Part shown: positions 1-8,073 of the stretch, in pieces
Layout of the letters: the number at the start of each line of letters is the position of its first letter
How positions within the stretch are numbered: the stretch's first letter is position 1
Source of the DNA: Humitalea rosea
GTDB taxonomy: Bacteria; Pseudomonadota; Alphaproteobacteria; Acetobacterales; Acetobacteraceae
Direction of reading: 5' to 3'
Length of the DNA: 33,476 nt
Assembly: GCF_003253705.1 (NCBI RefSeq)
Contig: NZ_QKYU01000035.1
Span: forward strand, 1 to 33,476
Position numbers and translations under genes: made by a program
The notes under the pieces: generated by a model
Databases searched by the model: none
What the model was told of the DNA's origin: nothing
Seen by the model: the letters and a program-made list of their open reading frames with translations, nothing else

Positions 1-74
1 TCGGGCAGCCACGCCTTGAGGTCCGGAGGCAACAGGAATGCCTGGTCGCGATTGTAGGATACGAAGGTCGCCAT
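1..74 (-). CDS. IS1182-like transposase, N-terminus only (partial at window edge)
   Basis: Reading the minus strand from an ATG at 74-72 gives 24 codons before the window ends, beginning MATFVSYNRDQAFLLPPDL. The FVSYNxDQ-LLPP pattern is what I recall as the usual start of IS1182-family transposases, which cut and rejoin DNA at element ends. Only this N-terminal stretch is present, so no catalytic DDE residues can be seen and it cannot be said whether the gene is intact outside the window. The element would extend leftwards, with its end somewhere in 75-182, although I could not identify a terminal inverted repeat there. The identification rests on a short peptide. Confidence 0.6.
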   Translation of the reverse strand, partial: MATFVSYNRDQAFLLPPDLKAWLP

Positions 75-182
75 AACCGCAGTTTGACAAATCAGAAAGG
101 CAAAGTGAATCCGACAGACTGCTAGGGTCCGTCGAACCACGCCACGTCCCAGCCTTGCCAACCGGGACGGGGTCCACCCGTC

Positions 183-1205
183 CTAGTCGAAGGCCTTGCA
201 GCCGCAGTCGGGCAGTGCCCGTGCTTCAATCTCCGGCCCCAATGGGGCCGAGAAGCTGTTCTGCGCGATCCCAGTGACCGCCCCGCAATTGCCTGCATCC
301 CAGTAGGGGTTGGGGGTGCCGTCGCGCGAGGTCCAGTTCACCTGATTGCCGCGGATCGTGATGTTGCCGCAGGCCGAGGGATACTGGTTCCAGACCGTGA
401 TGCCCACGTTGGTGAAGGGCTGGCGCCGTGCGTAGATGAGATTGTCGGCGATCGTCATGTAGCGGCCACTCGCCACCGCAATGCCGTATTGGCCCGGATC
501 GATCAGGACGTTGCGCTCCGCCAGCAAATGCGAGCCACCATCGTCACCCAGCATGATGCCGCCGCCCGAATCACTCGGCCCGCCGCCGATGATCAGGTTC
601 CGCTCCACGCGGATAGGCGCCCCCGGCACCCCGTTCGAAATGTAAAGGCTGATGGCATCTTCGGGATCGCCCGTTCCGGGGCGGTTCTGCCCACGATTGC
701 AGCTGATGACGTTGCCCGCGCCCTGAACGCGGTTGAACTGAACGAATTGCCCGCGCGGGATCGGGCCGCGCATATCGTCCAAGCGGTTGCAGTGGACACG
801 GACGCCCTCCGACGACTGGGCGAAGATGCCGGACAGCCCGTTGCTGACGCGGCTTTGCTCCACCGTGATCGCCTTGGAGCCGAGGATGTAGATGCCGATG
901 TCGCCGGTATCGCGGACCACGACATTCCGGATCGTGATACGCTCGCTTGCGGCGATGACGATGCCGTAGGTGCCGCAAGGTCCGAAGGATTGACCATCGA
1001 CGACCATGTCGCGGCGATGTTCCAGAATCAGGCATGGCCCCGCCGCGCTCGTTGCGGCAAGGCCGGCGGAGGCGGCTGGAGGCGCCTGCCCGCCAGAGTC
1101 ACCCCCGTGCTCGACCGGCGATGATGCGGCGACGAGCGCCAGAGCGACGAGCGCCAGAGCAACGAGCGCCAGAGCGACGGCCGGCATCAGCCGGCCCAGG
1201 ATCAT
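183..1205 (-). CDS. secreted right-handed parallel beta-helix protein
   Basis: A 340-residue protein. It starts with a hydrophobic signal-peptide-like segment (about residues 5-28, a run of Leu-Ala-Leu-Val-Ala repeats) followed by a low-complexity Ala/Ser/Gly linker. From about residue 75 it shows short repeats with regularly spaced Asn and Ile/Val (for example ITIRNVVVRD and GIYILGSKAITVEQS), typical of NosD/pectate-lyase-like beta-helix folds. Such folds occur in polysaccharide lyases, epimerases and hydrolases, so a role in trimming or modifying the exopolysaccharide outside the cytoplasm is plausible. No catalytic residues could be assigned. Its ATG overlaps the stop of the acyltransferase gene by 4 bp (ATGA), so it is the last gene of the leftward polysaccharide operon. 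Confidence 0.8.
   Translation of the reverse strand: MILGRLMPAVALALVALALVALALVAASSPVEHGGDSGGQAPPAASAGLAATSAAGPCLILEHRRDMVVDGQSFGPCGTYGIVIAASERITIRNVVVRDTGDIGIYILGSKAITVEQSRVSNGLSGIFAQSSEGVRVHCNRLDDMRGPIPRGQFVQFNRVQGAGNVISCNRGQNRPGTGDPEDAISLYISNGVPGAPIRVERNLIIGGGPSDSGGGIMLGDDGGSHLLAERNVLIDPGQYGIAVASGRYMTIADNLIYARRQPFTNVGITVWNQYPSACGNITIRGNQVNWTSRDGTPNPYWDAGNCGAVTGIAQNSFSAPLGPEIEARALPDCGCKAFD
1129..1179. repeat. 15-bp tandem repeat within the signal-peptide coding region
   Basis: Three 15-bp copies (1129-1143, 1144-1158, 1159-1173) plus a partial fourth copy read GCGACGAGCGCCAGA on the + strand, with one G-to-A change in copy 3. On the coding strand each unit encodes five hydrophobic residues (LALVA register), which build the core of the signal peptide of the beta-helix protein. 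Because the unit is a multiple of three, copy-number change would lengthen or shorten the hydrophobic core without shifting the frame. Confidence 0.9.
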
Positions 1206-2317
1206 CGGATGATCCCGGGATCTGAGACGATCGGCCGCAGCTTCGCCGCGGCCCCCGGAAGCGCGATGGAAGACCCGGGCCGGCGCCCCAGCCGCAAGGC
1301 TCGTTTCAGAAAGACATCCACGGGCCGCTCCACCCGGTCAAAGAAAGCCAGGCCAAAGAGGATGGCGACCATGACCGCCCCCGCGCGGGAAACGACGTCG
1401 AACTCCGCCGGCGGTGCGATACGGCCCAGCACCTTGCCGATGACGGAGAGACAGAACCAATGCGAGAGATAGATGCTGTAGGAGGCGTCACCGATCCGCG
1501 CCATGAAACGGTTGACGATATTGCCCCGCTCGAGCACGGCGCCGAGGCTGCCGGCGGCGACAAAGAGCACCGCAGCCAAGGCGATCCGCTCAAGCAGCGG
1601 CTGTTCACTGGGGTCGATCGGCACGCTGGCGAGCGTGAGCAAGGTCGCCATAGGAATCAGGTAAAGCAACGTCTTTCTGGATGGTGCCGAGGTATCGGCC
1701 AATCGGAAGATCCAGCCGAAGGCAAAGGCGACCATGTAGGGGCTCATGACGTGATAGTCCCAGAACCTCTGGCCCAGGCCGGTGCCCAGCATGAAGCCCG
1801 CGACACCCAACGCGGTCAGGAGAAGCGCGACCACGATCTGACGGGTGAAGGTGAACGCCCCGGCAACCACGAGCGCCAAAGCGACGATCAGATAGAATAT
1901 CATCTCATGCTCCAGCGACCAGCCGAGAGCGAGAACGGGCACGTCCTGCTGCGGAAAAAACAGCAGTGACTTCAATATCACGTCGCTCGAATAACTAAGC
2001 GAATGCTGACGCCAGGCGGGCTCTATCCAAACCGCCAAAAAAACCAAAAGTGTGAAAAACCAATATGCTGGCAACAATCGAACGATTCTGTTCATCATGA
2101 ACAACGCGCCCGACTGGTATTTTTTGGCGGTGAGGCAAATAATATATCCCGATATGATAAAAAAAAGCTCTACCCCAAATCCACCAAAGCGGCTGTATGC
2201 CGTGGATCCGATCAGCGCCGGAGAGAAGTGCTTGGTCACCAAATCCGAATGCCACAGAATAACCTCGATCGCCGCGATGGCGCGAAGCCATTGAATCCAG
2301 TTGATCTTGTCGGTCAC
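1202..2317 (-). CDS. acyltransferase family 3 membrane protein (O-acetyl/acyl transfer to polysaccharide)
   Basis: A 371-residue polytopic membrane protein of the acyltransferase-3 (OafA/NodX/ExoZ) family, which transfers acetyl or other acyl groups to sugars across the inner membrane. Diagnostic features are the N-terminal WLRAIAAIEVILWHSD segment with the conserved His, FGVELFFIISGYII, and about ten hydrophobic helices. The start is GTG at 2317 (VTDKIN), preceded by an AGGTAGGGAG ribosome-binding stretch six bases upstream. The open frame continues further upstream, but that part overlaps the preceding gene and lacks family similarity. The gene lies 71 bp downstream of the O-antigen ligase-like gene and overlaps the beta-helix gene by 4 bp. 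Bases 2041-2160 are unusually AT-rich (about 40% GC by my count). Confidence 0.88.
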   Translation of the reverse strand: MTDKINWIQWLRAIAAIEVILWHSDLVTKHFSPALIGSTAYSRFGGFGVELFFIISGYIICLTAKKYQSGALFMMNRIVRLLPAYWFFTLLVFLAVWIEPAWRQHSLSYSSDVILKSLLFFPQQDVPVLALGWSLEHEMIFYLIVALALVVAGAFTFTRQIVVALLLTALGVAGFMLGTGLGQRFWDYHVMSPYMVAFAFGWIFRLADTSAPSRKTLLYLIPMATLLTLASVPIDPSEQPLLERIALAAVLFVAAGSLGAVLERGNIVNRFMARIGDASYSIYLSHWFCLSVIGKVLGRIAPPAEFDVVSRAGAVMVAILFGLAFFDRVERPVDVFLKRALRLGRRPGSSIALPGAAAKLRPIVSDPGIIR

Positions 2318-2388
2318 GACCGGCTCCCTACCTTCCTCTGAACTATGCGCTGGCGGCATCCGCCGCCGCCCGTCGATTGCGGTGCGGG

Positions 2389-3714
2389 TCATGACAACCG
2401 GCCTCGCGCCCTGAAAACCATTGCGGAGCCGGTCCCGACGCCAAAAATGGCCCAGAACCAGATGCCCAGCATCGGCCCCTCCAGGGCCACATCGAAGGAG
2501 GCATCGATCAGGATCGATCCGAGGTAACAGCCGAGGAACAGGAACCAGTTGGCCCATCCCGGATCGAGCTGCCGGCGGGCCAGCAGGATGTTGCTCAGCA
2601 TCATCCAGTACCAGGACGCCAGCAGCAGCAGCCAAAGCACCAACCCCGGCACACCTGCGCGCGCGAGGATCGTCATGCTCGCATTATGCGGGCTGCGTAC
2701 GACCGGCCCACCGTGTTCAAGCCCCACCACGAAGCCATCCTCCTCCGCCAGGTTCATGCCGAAGCCATGACCGGACCAGAACAGCGGACCATGGATCGTG
2801 TAGCCCTGGATCGCCTCCCACCAACGAAGCCGCCACAGCTTGGTGCCATCGAGATCGCCTTCGCCCGCAGCGCCCCCGAACAGGCTTGCGACGTTGAGCA
2901 CGAGCTGTTCCGCGCTGACGACGCGGTTGTCCGGGTCCATGCTGACCTCAATCTGCAGCGCATAGGCGATTGCGAGAAAGGACAGCGCGATCGCGGCCAT
3001 CCTGATGATCTGGCGGAACGTGCCGGCCACGAATGCGGCGACCGCCACAGGCAAGGCAATGGACAACATGCCGCCGCGACTCTGGGCGGATACCGCGGCG
3101 ATGCTCATCACAATCAACGCCATGCGGACGAGGCCAAACTTCGGAAGGAACAGAAGGGCGAAGACGGTGGATGCCGCGACGTGCACCGCAACCTCGCCAG
3201 GCCGGATCAACACCATTGGCAAGCCGGAACCAGGCCAATAGGGGCCGTAGTTGCGCGTGACCTTGCTGAAAAAATACAACGTCCACGCCCAGGGTCCGTA
3301 ATAGGTCGTGAACACCGCAACCAGCCGGTAGAGGTCGTTGATCCGCCGCGGCTGCTCGATGAGCAGACCGCACATGATCATGGCGAACACGCCGTAGATG
3401 ATGACGACGCTGTCTCGCAACGCATCGACACCATAGGTTCCGACATAGGGTGCGGTGCGTGCCAGCACCCAGCAGCATGTGATCCCCAAAAGCAGGTTGG
3501 GGGCGCTGGTGAAGGTAGCGAGAAGGCAGCCGGAGGAAAGCAGCACAAGCAGGCCAAGGCCGAACAGCACCTCCCCGACAAAGAGCGGCGCGACCCCGAC
3601 ATAGGCAAACCCCTTGCCCAGCACGGCGTAGCCCAACAGGCCGAATGCAAGCATGCGGATGTAGTGATCGCCCAGGGTGGCGCGCCGCACCTGCCCGACC
3701 GCCGCGACCGTCAT
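2389..3714 (-). CDS. O-antigen ligase/polymerase-like membrane protein (Wzy/WaaL superfamily)
   Basis: A 441-residue protein with about 11-12 hydrophobic segments and a large periplasmic loop near the C-terminus containing SPHNASMTILARAGVPGL, the H-N-x-x-x-x-x-L-A-x-x-G pattern of Wzy_C/O-antigen ligase proteins. In this context it most likely polymerises undecaprenyl-linked repeat units in the periplasm (Wzy role), although ligases share the fold and cannot be separated by eye. The ATG at 3714 has GGAGG six bases upstream. The gene lies 27 bp downstream of the GT2 gene in the same operon and beside the flippase gene, as expected for a Wzx/Wzy system. Confidence 0.85.
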   Translation of the reverse strand: MTVAAVGQVRRATLGDHYIRMLAFGLLGYAVLGKGFAYVGVAPLFVGEVLFGLGLLVLLSSGCLLATFTSAPNLLLGITCCWVLARTAPYVGTYGVDALRDSVVIIYGVFAMIMCGLLIEQPRRINDLYRLVAVFTTYYGPWAWTLYFFSKVTRNYGPYWPGSGLPMVLIRPGEVAVHVAASTVFALLFLPKFGLVRMALIVMSIAAVSAQSRGGMLSIALPVAVAAFVAGTFRQIIRMAAIALSFLAIAYALQIEVSMDPDNRVVSAEQLVLNVASLFGGAAGEGDLDGTKLWRLRWWEAIQGYTIHGPLFWSGHGFGMNLAEEDGFVVGLEHGGPVVRSPHNASMTILARAGVPGLVLWLLLLASWYWMMLSNILLARRQLDPGWANWFLFLGCYLGSILIDASFDVALEGPMLGIWFWAIFGVGTGSAMVFRARGRLS

Positions 3715-3741
3715 GCCGCGCCTCCGAAACTGGATGAGGGC

Positions 3742-4554
3742 CTAAAAATAGGCCTTCTCCTGAAGGCGCAACCGCAAACGCGCCGGCTCCGCCATCTTCC
3801 ACATCATCCAGCGTGGGTTCGCGAGGTTGAACCAGGACTTCAGCGCATAGCGCCAGAACATCCGTTCTGCCTCCGACCCAGGGCCAAAGGTATCCCGCAC
3901 CCGGCGACATTCACCATCCGCACGGGTGAGGTTCACCGCGCTGTTGTTCTGGCCCGTCCTTCGGAAGCACGATACCGGCCACGAAAGCCGTTCATATGGC
4001 GCAATCGAAAGGGCGCGTGCGAACATCTCGTAGTCGCCCGAGTCACGATACTCGATGTTGAAGCCGCCAAGCGCCGTATAGAACTCCCGCGAGAAATACG
4101 TCCCCATATGCATGATCGGGTTCCAGCCGAGGCAGACATGCATCCGCGTCGTCATCCAACGGGGCGGAGCGGCGAGCTCACCAAGGTTGCGGCCGCGTTC
4201 GTCGATCCAGCGAATGCCGCCGACAACCCAGCGGCGCCCGCTTCGGCGATAAGCCTGCACGAGCGGCGCCATCGACCCCTCCAGCATGACGTCGTCCGCC
4301 CCGAGGAACCCCAACAGCTCGCCCTGCGAATTGAAGGACCCTTTGTTGATGGCGTCGAAGATTCCCTTATCCTTGCCCTTGAGCACACGCAGGCCCCGGG
4401 CCTCCGCATATTCGACGGTGCCGTCGGTGCTGCCACCATCGACGATGACGTGCTCCATCCGCACATCCTTCGTCTCATTGCGCTGCACCGAGGCGATACA
4501 TTCACCAAGATAGTCGATGCCATTGAGGGTAGGCGTCACCACGGTCACGATCAT
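3742..4554 (-). CDS. glycosyltransferase family 2
   Basis: A 270-residue GT-A fold glycosyltransferase that adds a sugar to the lipid-linked repeat unit at the cytoplasmic face of the membrane. The N-terminus MIVTVVTPTLNGIDYLGECI is the classic nucleotide-sugar-binding start. It is followed by VIVDGGSTDGTVEYAEARG and FLGADDVMLEGSM, the latter providing the DxD-like metal site. Donor and acceptor cannot be deduced. The ATG at 4554 overlaps the flippase stop by 4 bp (ATGA). A longer open frame upstream only shadows the flippase gene, so this start is preferred. Confidence 0.9.
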   Translation of the reverse strand: MIVTVVTPTLNGIDYLGECIASVQRNETKDVRMEHVIVDGGSTDGTVEYAEARGLRVLKGKDKGIFDAINKGSFNSQGELLGFLGADDVMLEGSMAPLVQAYRRSGRRWVVGGIRWIDERGRNLGELAAPPRWMTTRMHVCLGWNPIMHMGTYFSREFYTALGGFNIEYRDSGDYEMFARALSIAPYERLSWPVSCFRRTGQNNSAVNLTRADGECRRVRDTFGPGSEAERMFWRYALKSWFNLANPRWMMWKMAEPARLRLRLQEKAYF

Positions 4555-5816
4555 GGTTCGATCTCCTGCAAACGCGTTGGACGACTGCCCTCGCCCGCGA
4601 CCATGCGGGAGAGAATGGCGTACACCACGATCAGCCGCGCGATATTCGCGCCGATCAGGGCCAGACAACTTCCAATGATGCCAAGCGGGGCCACCAGGAC
4701 AGCCACGAGGACCGTTGCCCCCACGGCACCCGCGGCATTCACCGCGAATGCCAAGGGCACCGCCCGCATGCCGTGCAGGAAGGCGACGACCATATCAGTG
4801 AAATACCCGGCCATTGCCGCCACGACGAGCAGGCGAACCGAAAGCGCCGCGCCGAGATAGGCCGAGCTGGATCCATAGACGAGCAGCAGCAACTGCTCCG
4901 GCACGACCAGGACGAGCAAGGCAAAAGCCAGGAGCGGCGGCACGGCGACCAGGAAATAGACCCTGACATCCCGCCACGCCTTGGCGGCACCCTGATTGCT
5001 GGCCTGGGCAGCAGCCTGTGGAATGATGTTGCACAGGCCCATGACGAAGGGGTTGGACAGATTGACGATGTTCAAGGCTGCCTGGAACCCTGCCGCCGCG
5101 GCCGGCCCGGCGCCAACGGCAAGCGCCCAGGGCAGAACCTGCAAGCGGGCATTGGAAAGCAGCCCATTGCCAAGCGACCAGGCGCCGCCGACCGACCAGA
5201 AGGTGGCGACGGTCCGCCGCAGAATCAGCTTGGTACGGAAGCGAAGTCCGAGCTGCCGACCCTGCAGAACGGCGGCCACGCAACAGGTCCCCGCCAGGCC
5301 ATAGAGCGCATGTGCCGGTGTCAGGACATCGAAGGCCACCAGCCCGATGACAATGGCGGACTGGCCGAGGTAGCTCACCGCATCACCCAGCGTGGCGGCC
5401 CGATGGCGAAACGCCGCAAGCAGTCCTCGGCGCATCCCTTCCTGTACCTGCCAGGAAAGAAAGCAACACACCGCCGGCAGCACGAGAGCCGCGTAACCCA
5501 GGGCAGCGAGCACCACGGCCAATCCCGCGCTCAGCGCGGACGAAGCCACCACAACCAGCACCAGCGCCGTCTTCAGCAGCCTTGGCCGGTCTGCTTCGCT
5601 CGCCAGAACCAGGGACACGGACAGCGGGTGGAACAGCATCGTGGCATTGACAAGCTGTAGCGTCAGCATGCCGCCCATCAGCAGCACATAGACGCCGTAG
5701 TCGTGGGCCGACAGATATCTTGCCAACAGGATGTTGGCGAGAAAGGTGCCACCGCTGACGATGCCCTGGTCGATCACGGTCCAGGACGCTCGGCGGATCT
5801 GGGAGTTAGCGCGCAT
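4551..5816 (-). CDS. polysaccharide flippase, Wzx/MATE-like (oligosaccharide flippase family)
   Basis: A 421-residue membrane protein with about 12 hydrophobic helices, very Leu/Val/Ala-rich, beginning MRANSQIRRASWTVIDQGIVSGGTF. The early VDQG-like motif (here VIDQGIVSGGTFLANILLAR) followed by AHDYGVYVL is typical of Wzx/RfbX-type flippases, which move undecaprenyl-diphosphate-linked repeat units to the periplasmic face. The ATG at 5816 lies 11 bp inside the end of the upstream glycosyltransferase gene, and the stop overlaps the GT2 start by 4 bp. These tight overlaps suggest translational coupling. Confidence 0.87.
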   Translation of the reverse strand: MRANSQIRRASWTVIDQGIVSGGTFLANILLARYLSAHDYGVYVLLMGGMLTLQLVNATMLFHPLSVSLVLASEADRPRLLKTALVLVVVASSALSAGLAVVLAALGYAALVLPAVCCFLSWQVQEGMRRGLLAAFRHRAATLGDAVSYLGQSAIVIGLVAFDVLTPAHALYGLAGTCCVAAVLQGRQLGLRFRTKLILRRTVATFWSVGGAWSLGNGLLSNARLQVLPWALAVGAGPAAAAGFQAALNIVNLSNPFVMGLCNIIPQAAAQASNQGAAKAWRDVRVYFLVAVPPLLAFALLVLVVPEQLLLLVYGSSSAYLGAALSVRLLVVAAMAGYFTDMVVAFLHGMRAVPLAFAVNAAGAVGATVLVAVLVAPLGIIGSCLALIGANIARLIVVYAILSRMVAGEGSRPTRLQEIEP

Positions 5817-7110
5817 CGGCGAGCATCTTCGACTGACCAGCCAGGCTCCGGCGCTCGACCGGCGCGCGCAGCGCCTTCTCGTAGCCGGCGAGCGCCTGCT
5901 CTGCCGCGCGCTCCCAGGTAAACCGCGCCAGAACACGGGCGCGGGCATTCACGCCGAGAGCTGCCAGTCGCGCCGGATCGGCCGCAAGCGAAGCGACAGC
6001 CTCCGCAATCGCAGCGACATCGCCCGGGGGCACAAGCACGCCGCAGGTCTCATCAACCTGGAAGGGAATACCGCCGACCCGGGTCGCCAGCACAGGCAGC
6101 CCGTGCGCCATCGCTTCCAACACCACGAGGGGCAGCGTATCGGCCAGCGTCGGGAAGACGAAGAGGTCTGAGCGGCGAAACAATGCCGCCACCTCGGCAT
6201 CACTCAAGCGGCCGGTGACGATGATCCGCTGATCGGGCCCGCATGCGGATGCATAGCGATCGTAGTCGATACCATCACGCTTCTCTCCGCCGACAACGAG
6301 CAGATACGGCTGCCGCAGGCGCGAGAACGCCTCCAGAAGCTGTGGCAGGCCCTTGTTTGGCGTGTGGTTCGCCAGGAACATGCAGGTGATCCGCCCTGGG
6401 GCCCTTGCCTCAGGAAGTCCCAGACGCCGCAGGAGCGGTTGATCGTCGTTCACGGTGGAGAGGGGCGGTACCGGCACGCCATTCGTGACGATGCTGATCG
6501 GCCCCTTGAACCCCATTGCCGTGACGATCTCGATGTCGGCGGGAGAAAGGGCGAAGACTCCCGCGGCATGCCGCACCACACGCGCAACCGGACCCACCAC
6601 CAGCGCTTGCCAGATGGCGCGCTTCAGTCGGTTGAAGCCATAGATCCTGGAACCATTCGCCACTTCGTTGAAGCCGTGTGTGGAAATCACATAGGGCGTG
6701 CCGGTCCGACGACAGGCAGCGGCGGTACGCTCAAGTTCCAAAGCGGGCATCGGATTGTGGAGATGCACCAAATCATATCCACCGCGGGCAACCAGCTCGG
6801 GGAGGTTCGAGCGGTAGAACAGCGTGCGGTAGCGGCTCGGCAAGCTCGACCATCGCAGCCAAGGCGAGCACCAGGAGGTCACAGCAATCCGACGCGGCGC
6901 CTCGGCCGAATCAACGCCGGCGCCGCTGCCATTCATCATGCTGGCGATCGTCATGTCGCAGTATGGCGCGAGGGCTGCGCTCAACTGCTCCGCGGCCCGC
7001 GCACCACCGCTGACCGACAGATGCGGCGGCACGATCACGGCCGCGAGAACACGTGGCGAAGCTGGCCGCCCTTGCCCCCAATCGCCTGCGATCTTCGCCT
7101 CCGGACTCAT
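5806..7110 (-). CDS. glycosyltransferase family 4 (GT-B fold)
   Basis: A 434-residue GT-B glycosyltransferase. The N-terminal acceptor domain contains PPHLSVSGGARAAEQLS and the YDLVHLHNPMPALE segment. The C-terminal donor domain contains FPTLADTLPLVVLEAMAHGLPVLATRVGG around residue 332, which is the EX7E motif of GT4 retaining transferases. It should add one residue to the repeat unit in the cytoplasm, with unknown donor. A proline-rich 20-residue N-terminal extension precedes the first strand. The start ATG overlaps the epimerase stop by 4 bp, and the 3' end overlaps the flippase start. Confidence 0.9.
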   Translation of the reverse strand: MSPEAKIAGDWGQGRPASPRVLAAVIVPPHLSVSGGARAAEQLSAALAPYCDMTIASMMNGSGAGVDSAEAPRRIAVTSWCSPWLRWSSLPSRYRTLFYRSNLPELVARGGYDLVHLHNPMPALELERTAAACRRTGTPYVISTHGFNEVANGSRIYGFNRLKRAIWQALVVGPVARVVRHAAGVFALSPADIEIVTAMGFKGPISIVTNGVPVPPLSTVNDDQPLLRRLGLPEARAPGRITCMFLANHTPNKGLPQLLEAFSRLRQPYLLVVGGEKRDGIDYDRYASACGPDQRIIVTGRLSDAEVAALFRRSDLFVFPTLADTLPLVVLEAMAHGLPVLATRVGGIPFQVDETCGVLVPPGDVAAIAEAVASLAADPARLAALGVNARARVLARFTWERAAEQALAGYEKALRAPVERRSLAGQSKMLADAR

Positions 7111-8060
7111 CGATACCTCTCAAGAAGGTCGCTCGCCAGATCAGGCTCGACCCAGAGTTCCGCAAGCGTGTCATCGATGGTCGAAGTTGGCCGCCAATCG
7201 AAATGCGCGGCAATCTGCCGCGTATCGGCGGCGAGAAAGGGACGGTCTACACGCCGCACGCGGTCCCCGGTTTGCCTGATCCCGAAATCGGTGCCCGAGA
7301 TGCGGCGCAGCTTTTCAACCACCTCCAGCACGGAGTAGGTCTGCGAGGTGCCCAGGTTGACCACGATGGTGTCACCGGCGCTGACCTGGCCTCCAAGGGC
7401 CACTGCCTGGAAGCCCCGGGCTGCATCGCGGACGCCGATGTAGTCGCGGCGCGAGGACAGGTTCCCGAGCTCGATGGTGGTCCGGCCGGCTTTGAGCTGT
7501 GCGACGATTTCCGGCAGCAGGTGAGGATTGGTCTCGCCAGGCCCGATGACGTTGAACAGACGGACGATGATCGCCTGGAGCCCACGCTGCCGGGCGAGTT
7601 GCCGGACGTAATGCTCGCCGTGCAGCTTTGTCAGCCCATAGATGTCGTTGGGAGACAGTTCCGAAAGCTGCTCGCAATGCGGCTGGTCATCGGGCCGGTA
7701 AACCGCGCCAGAGCTCGCGAAGACGAAGCGCGCACCCTCGGGACAGGATATCAGCAGGTTCAACGTTCCGTCGACATTCGTGCTCACGGCGAGTGCCGGG
7801 AGGGCTTCGCATTCCGGGATGTAGTGCAGCGCTGCGAGATGAATCACGACCTCGGGCTTGAAGTCTGCCATCAGGTTGCCGATCGCTGCGGCATCGCGAA
7901 TATCGATCGCCTCAAGCCTCAGCCGCTTACTCACCGCCTCAGCAAAGCGCCACCCCCCGTATCGGAGCAGATCGACAACACACACGGTGTGGCCGGCATA
8001 AAGCAGTTCGGTGAGGTGATGGCCAACATAGCCGTTGCCGCCGGTGATGAGAATTCTCAT
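7107..8060 (-). CDS. NAD-dependent epimerase/dehydratase (extended SDR, UDP-glucose 4-epimerase-like)
   Basis: A 317-residue extended short-chain dehydrogenase acting on nucleotide sugars. The Rossmann motif TGGNGYVGHH is at residues 6-15, and a conserved Ser segment FASSGAVYRPDD precedes Tyr141-x-x-x-Lys145 (YGLTKLHGE), giving the catalytic triad. The arrangement is closest to UDP-hexose 4-epimerases (GalE-like), but substrate specificity cannot be fixed by eye. The ATG at 8060 gives the natural start MRILITGG. A longer upstream frame would run into the neighbouring gene. It lies 13 bp after the chain-length protein gene and overlaps the GT4 gene. Confidence 0.88.
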   Translation of the reverse strand: MRILITGGNGYVGHHLTELLYAGHTVCVVDLLRYGGWRFAEAVSKRLRLEAIDIRDAAAIGNLMADFKPEVVIHLAALHYIPECEALPALAVSTNVDGTLNLLISCPEGARFVFASSGAVYRPDDQPHCEQLSELSPNDIYGLTKLHGEHYVRQLARQRGLQAIIVRLFNVIGPGETNPHLLPEIVAQLKAGRTTIELGNLSSRRDYIGVRDAARGFQAVALGGQVSAGDTIVVNLGTSQTYSVLEVVEKLRRISGTDFGIRQTGDRVRRVDRPFLAADTRQIAAHFDWRPTSTIDDTLAELWVEPDLASDLLERYR

Positions 8061-8073
8061 GGATCGTGTCCTG

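Noticed and set aside
2686-4860. A 724-codon open frame on the + strand
   Set aside because: It lies antisense to the ligase-like and GT2 genes, whose frames carry clear family motifs. Its translation is low-complexity and charge-rich, as expected for a shadow frame in GC-rich DNA.
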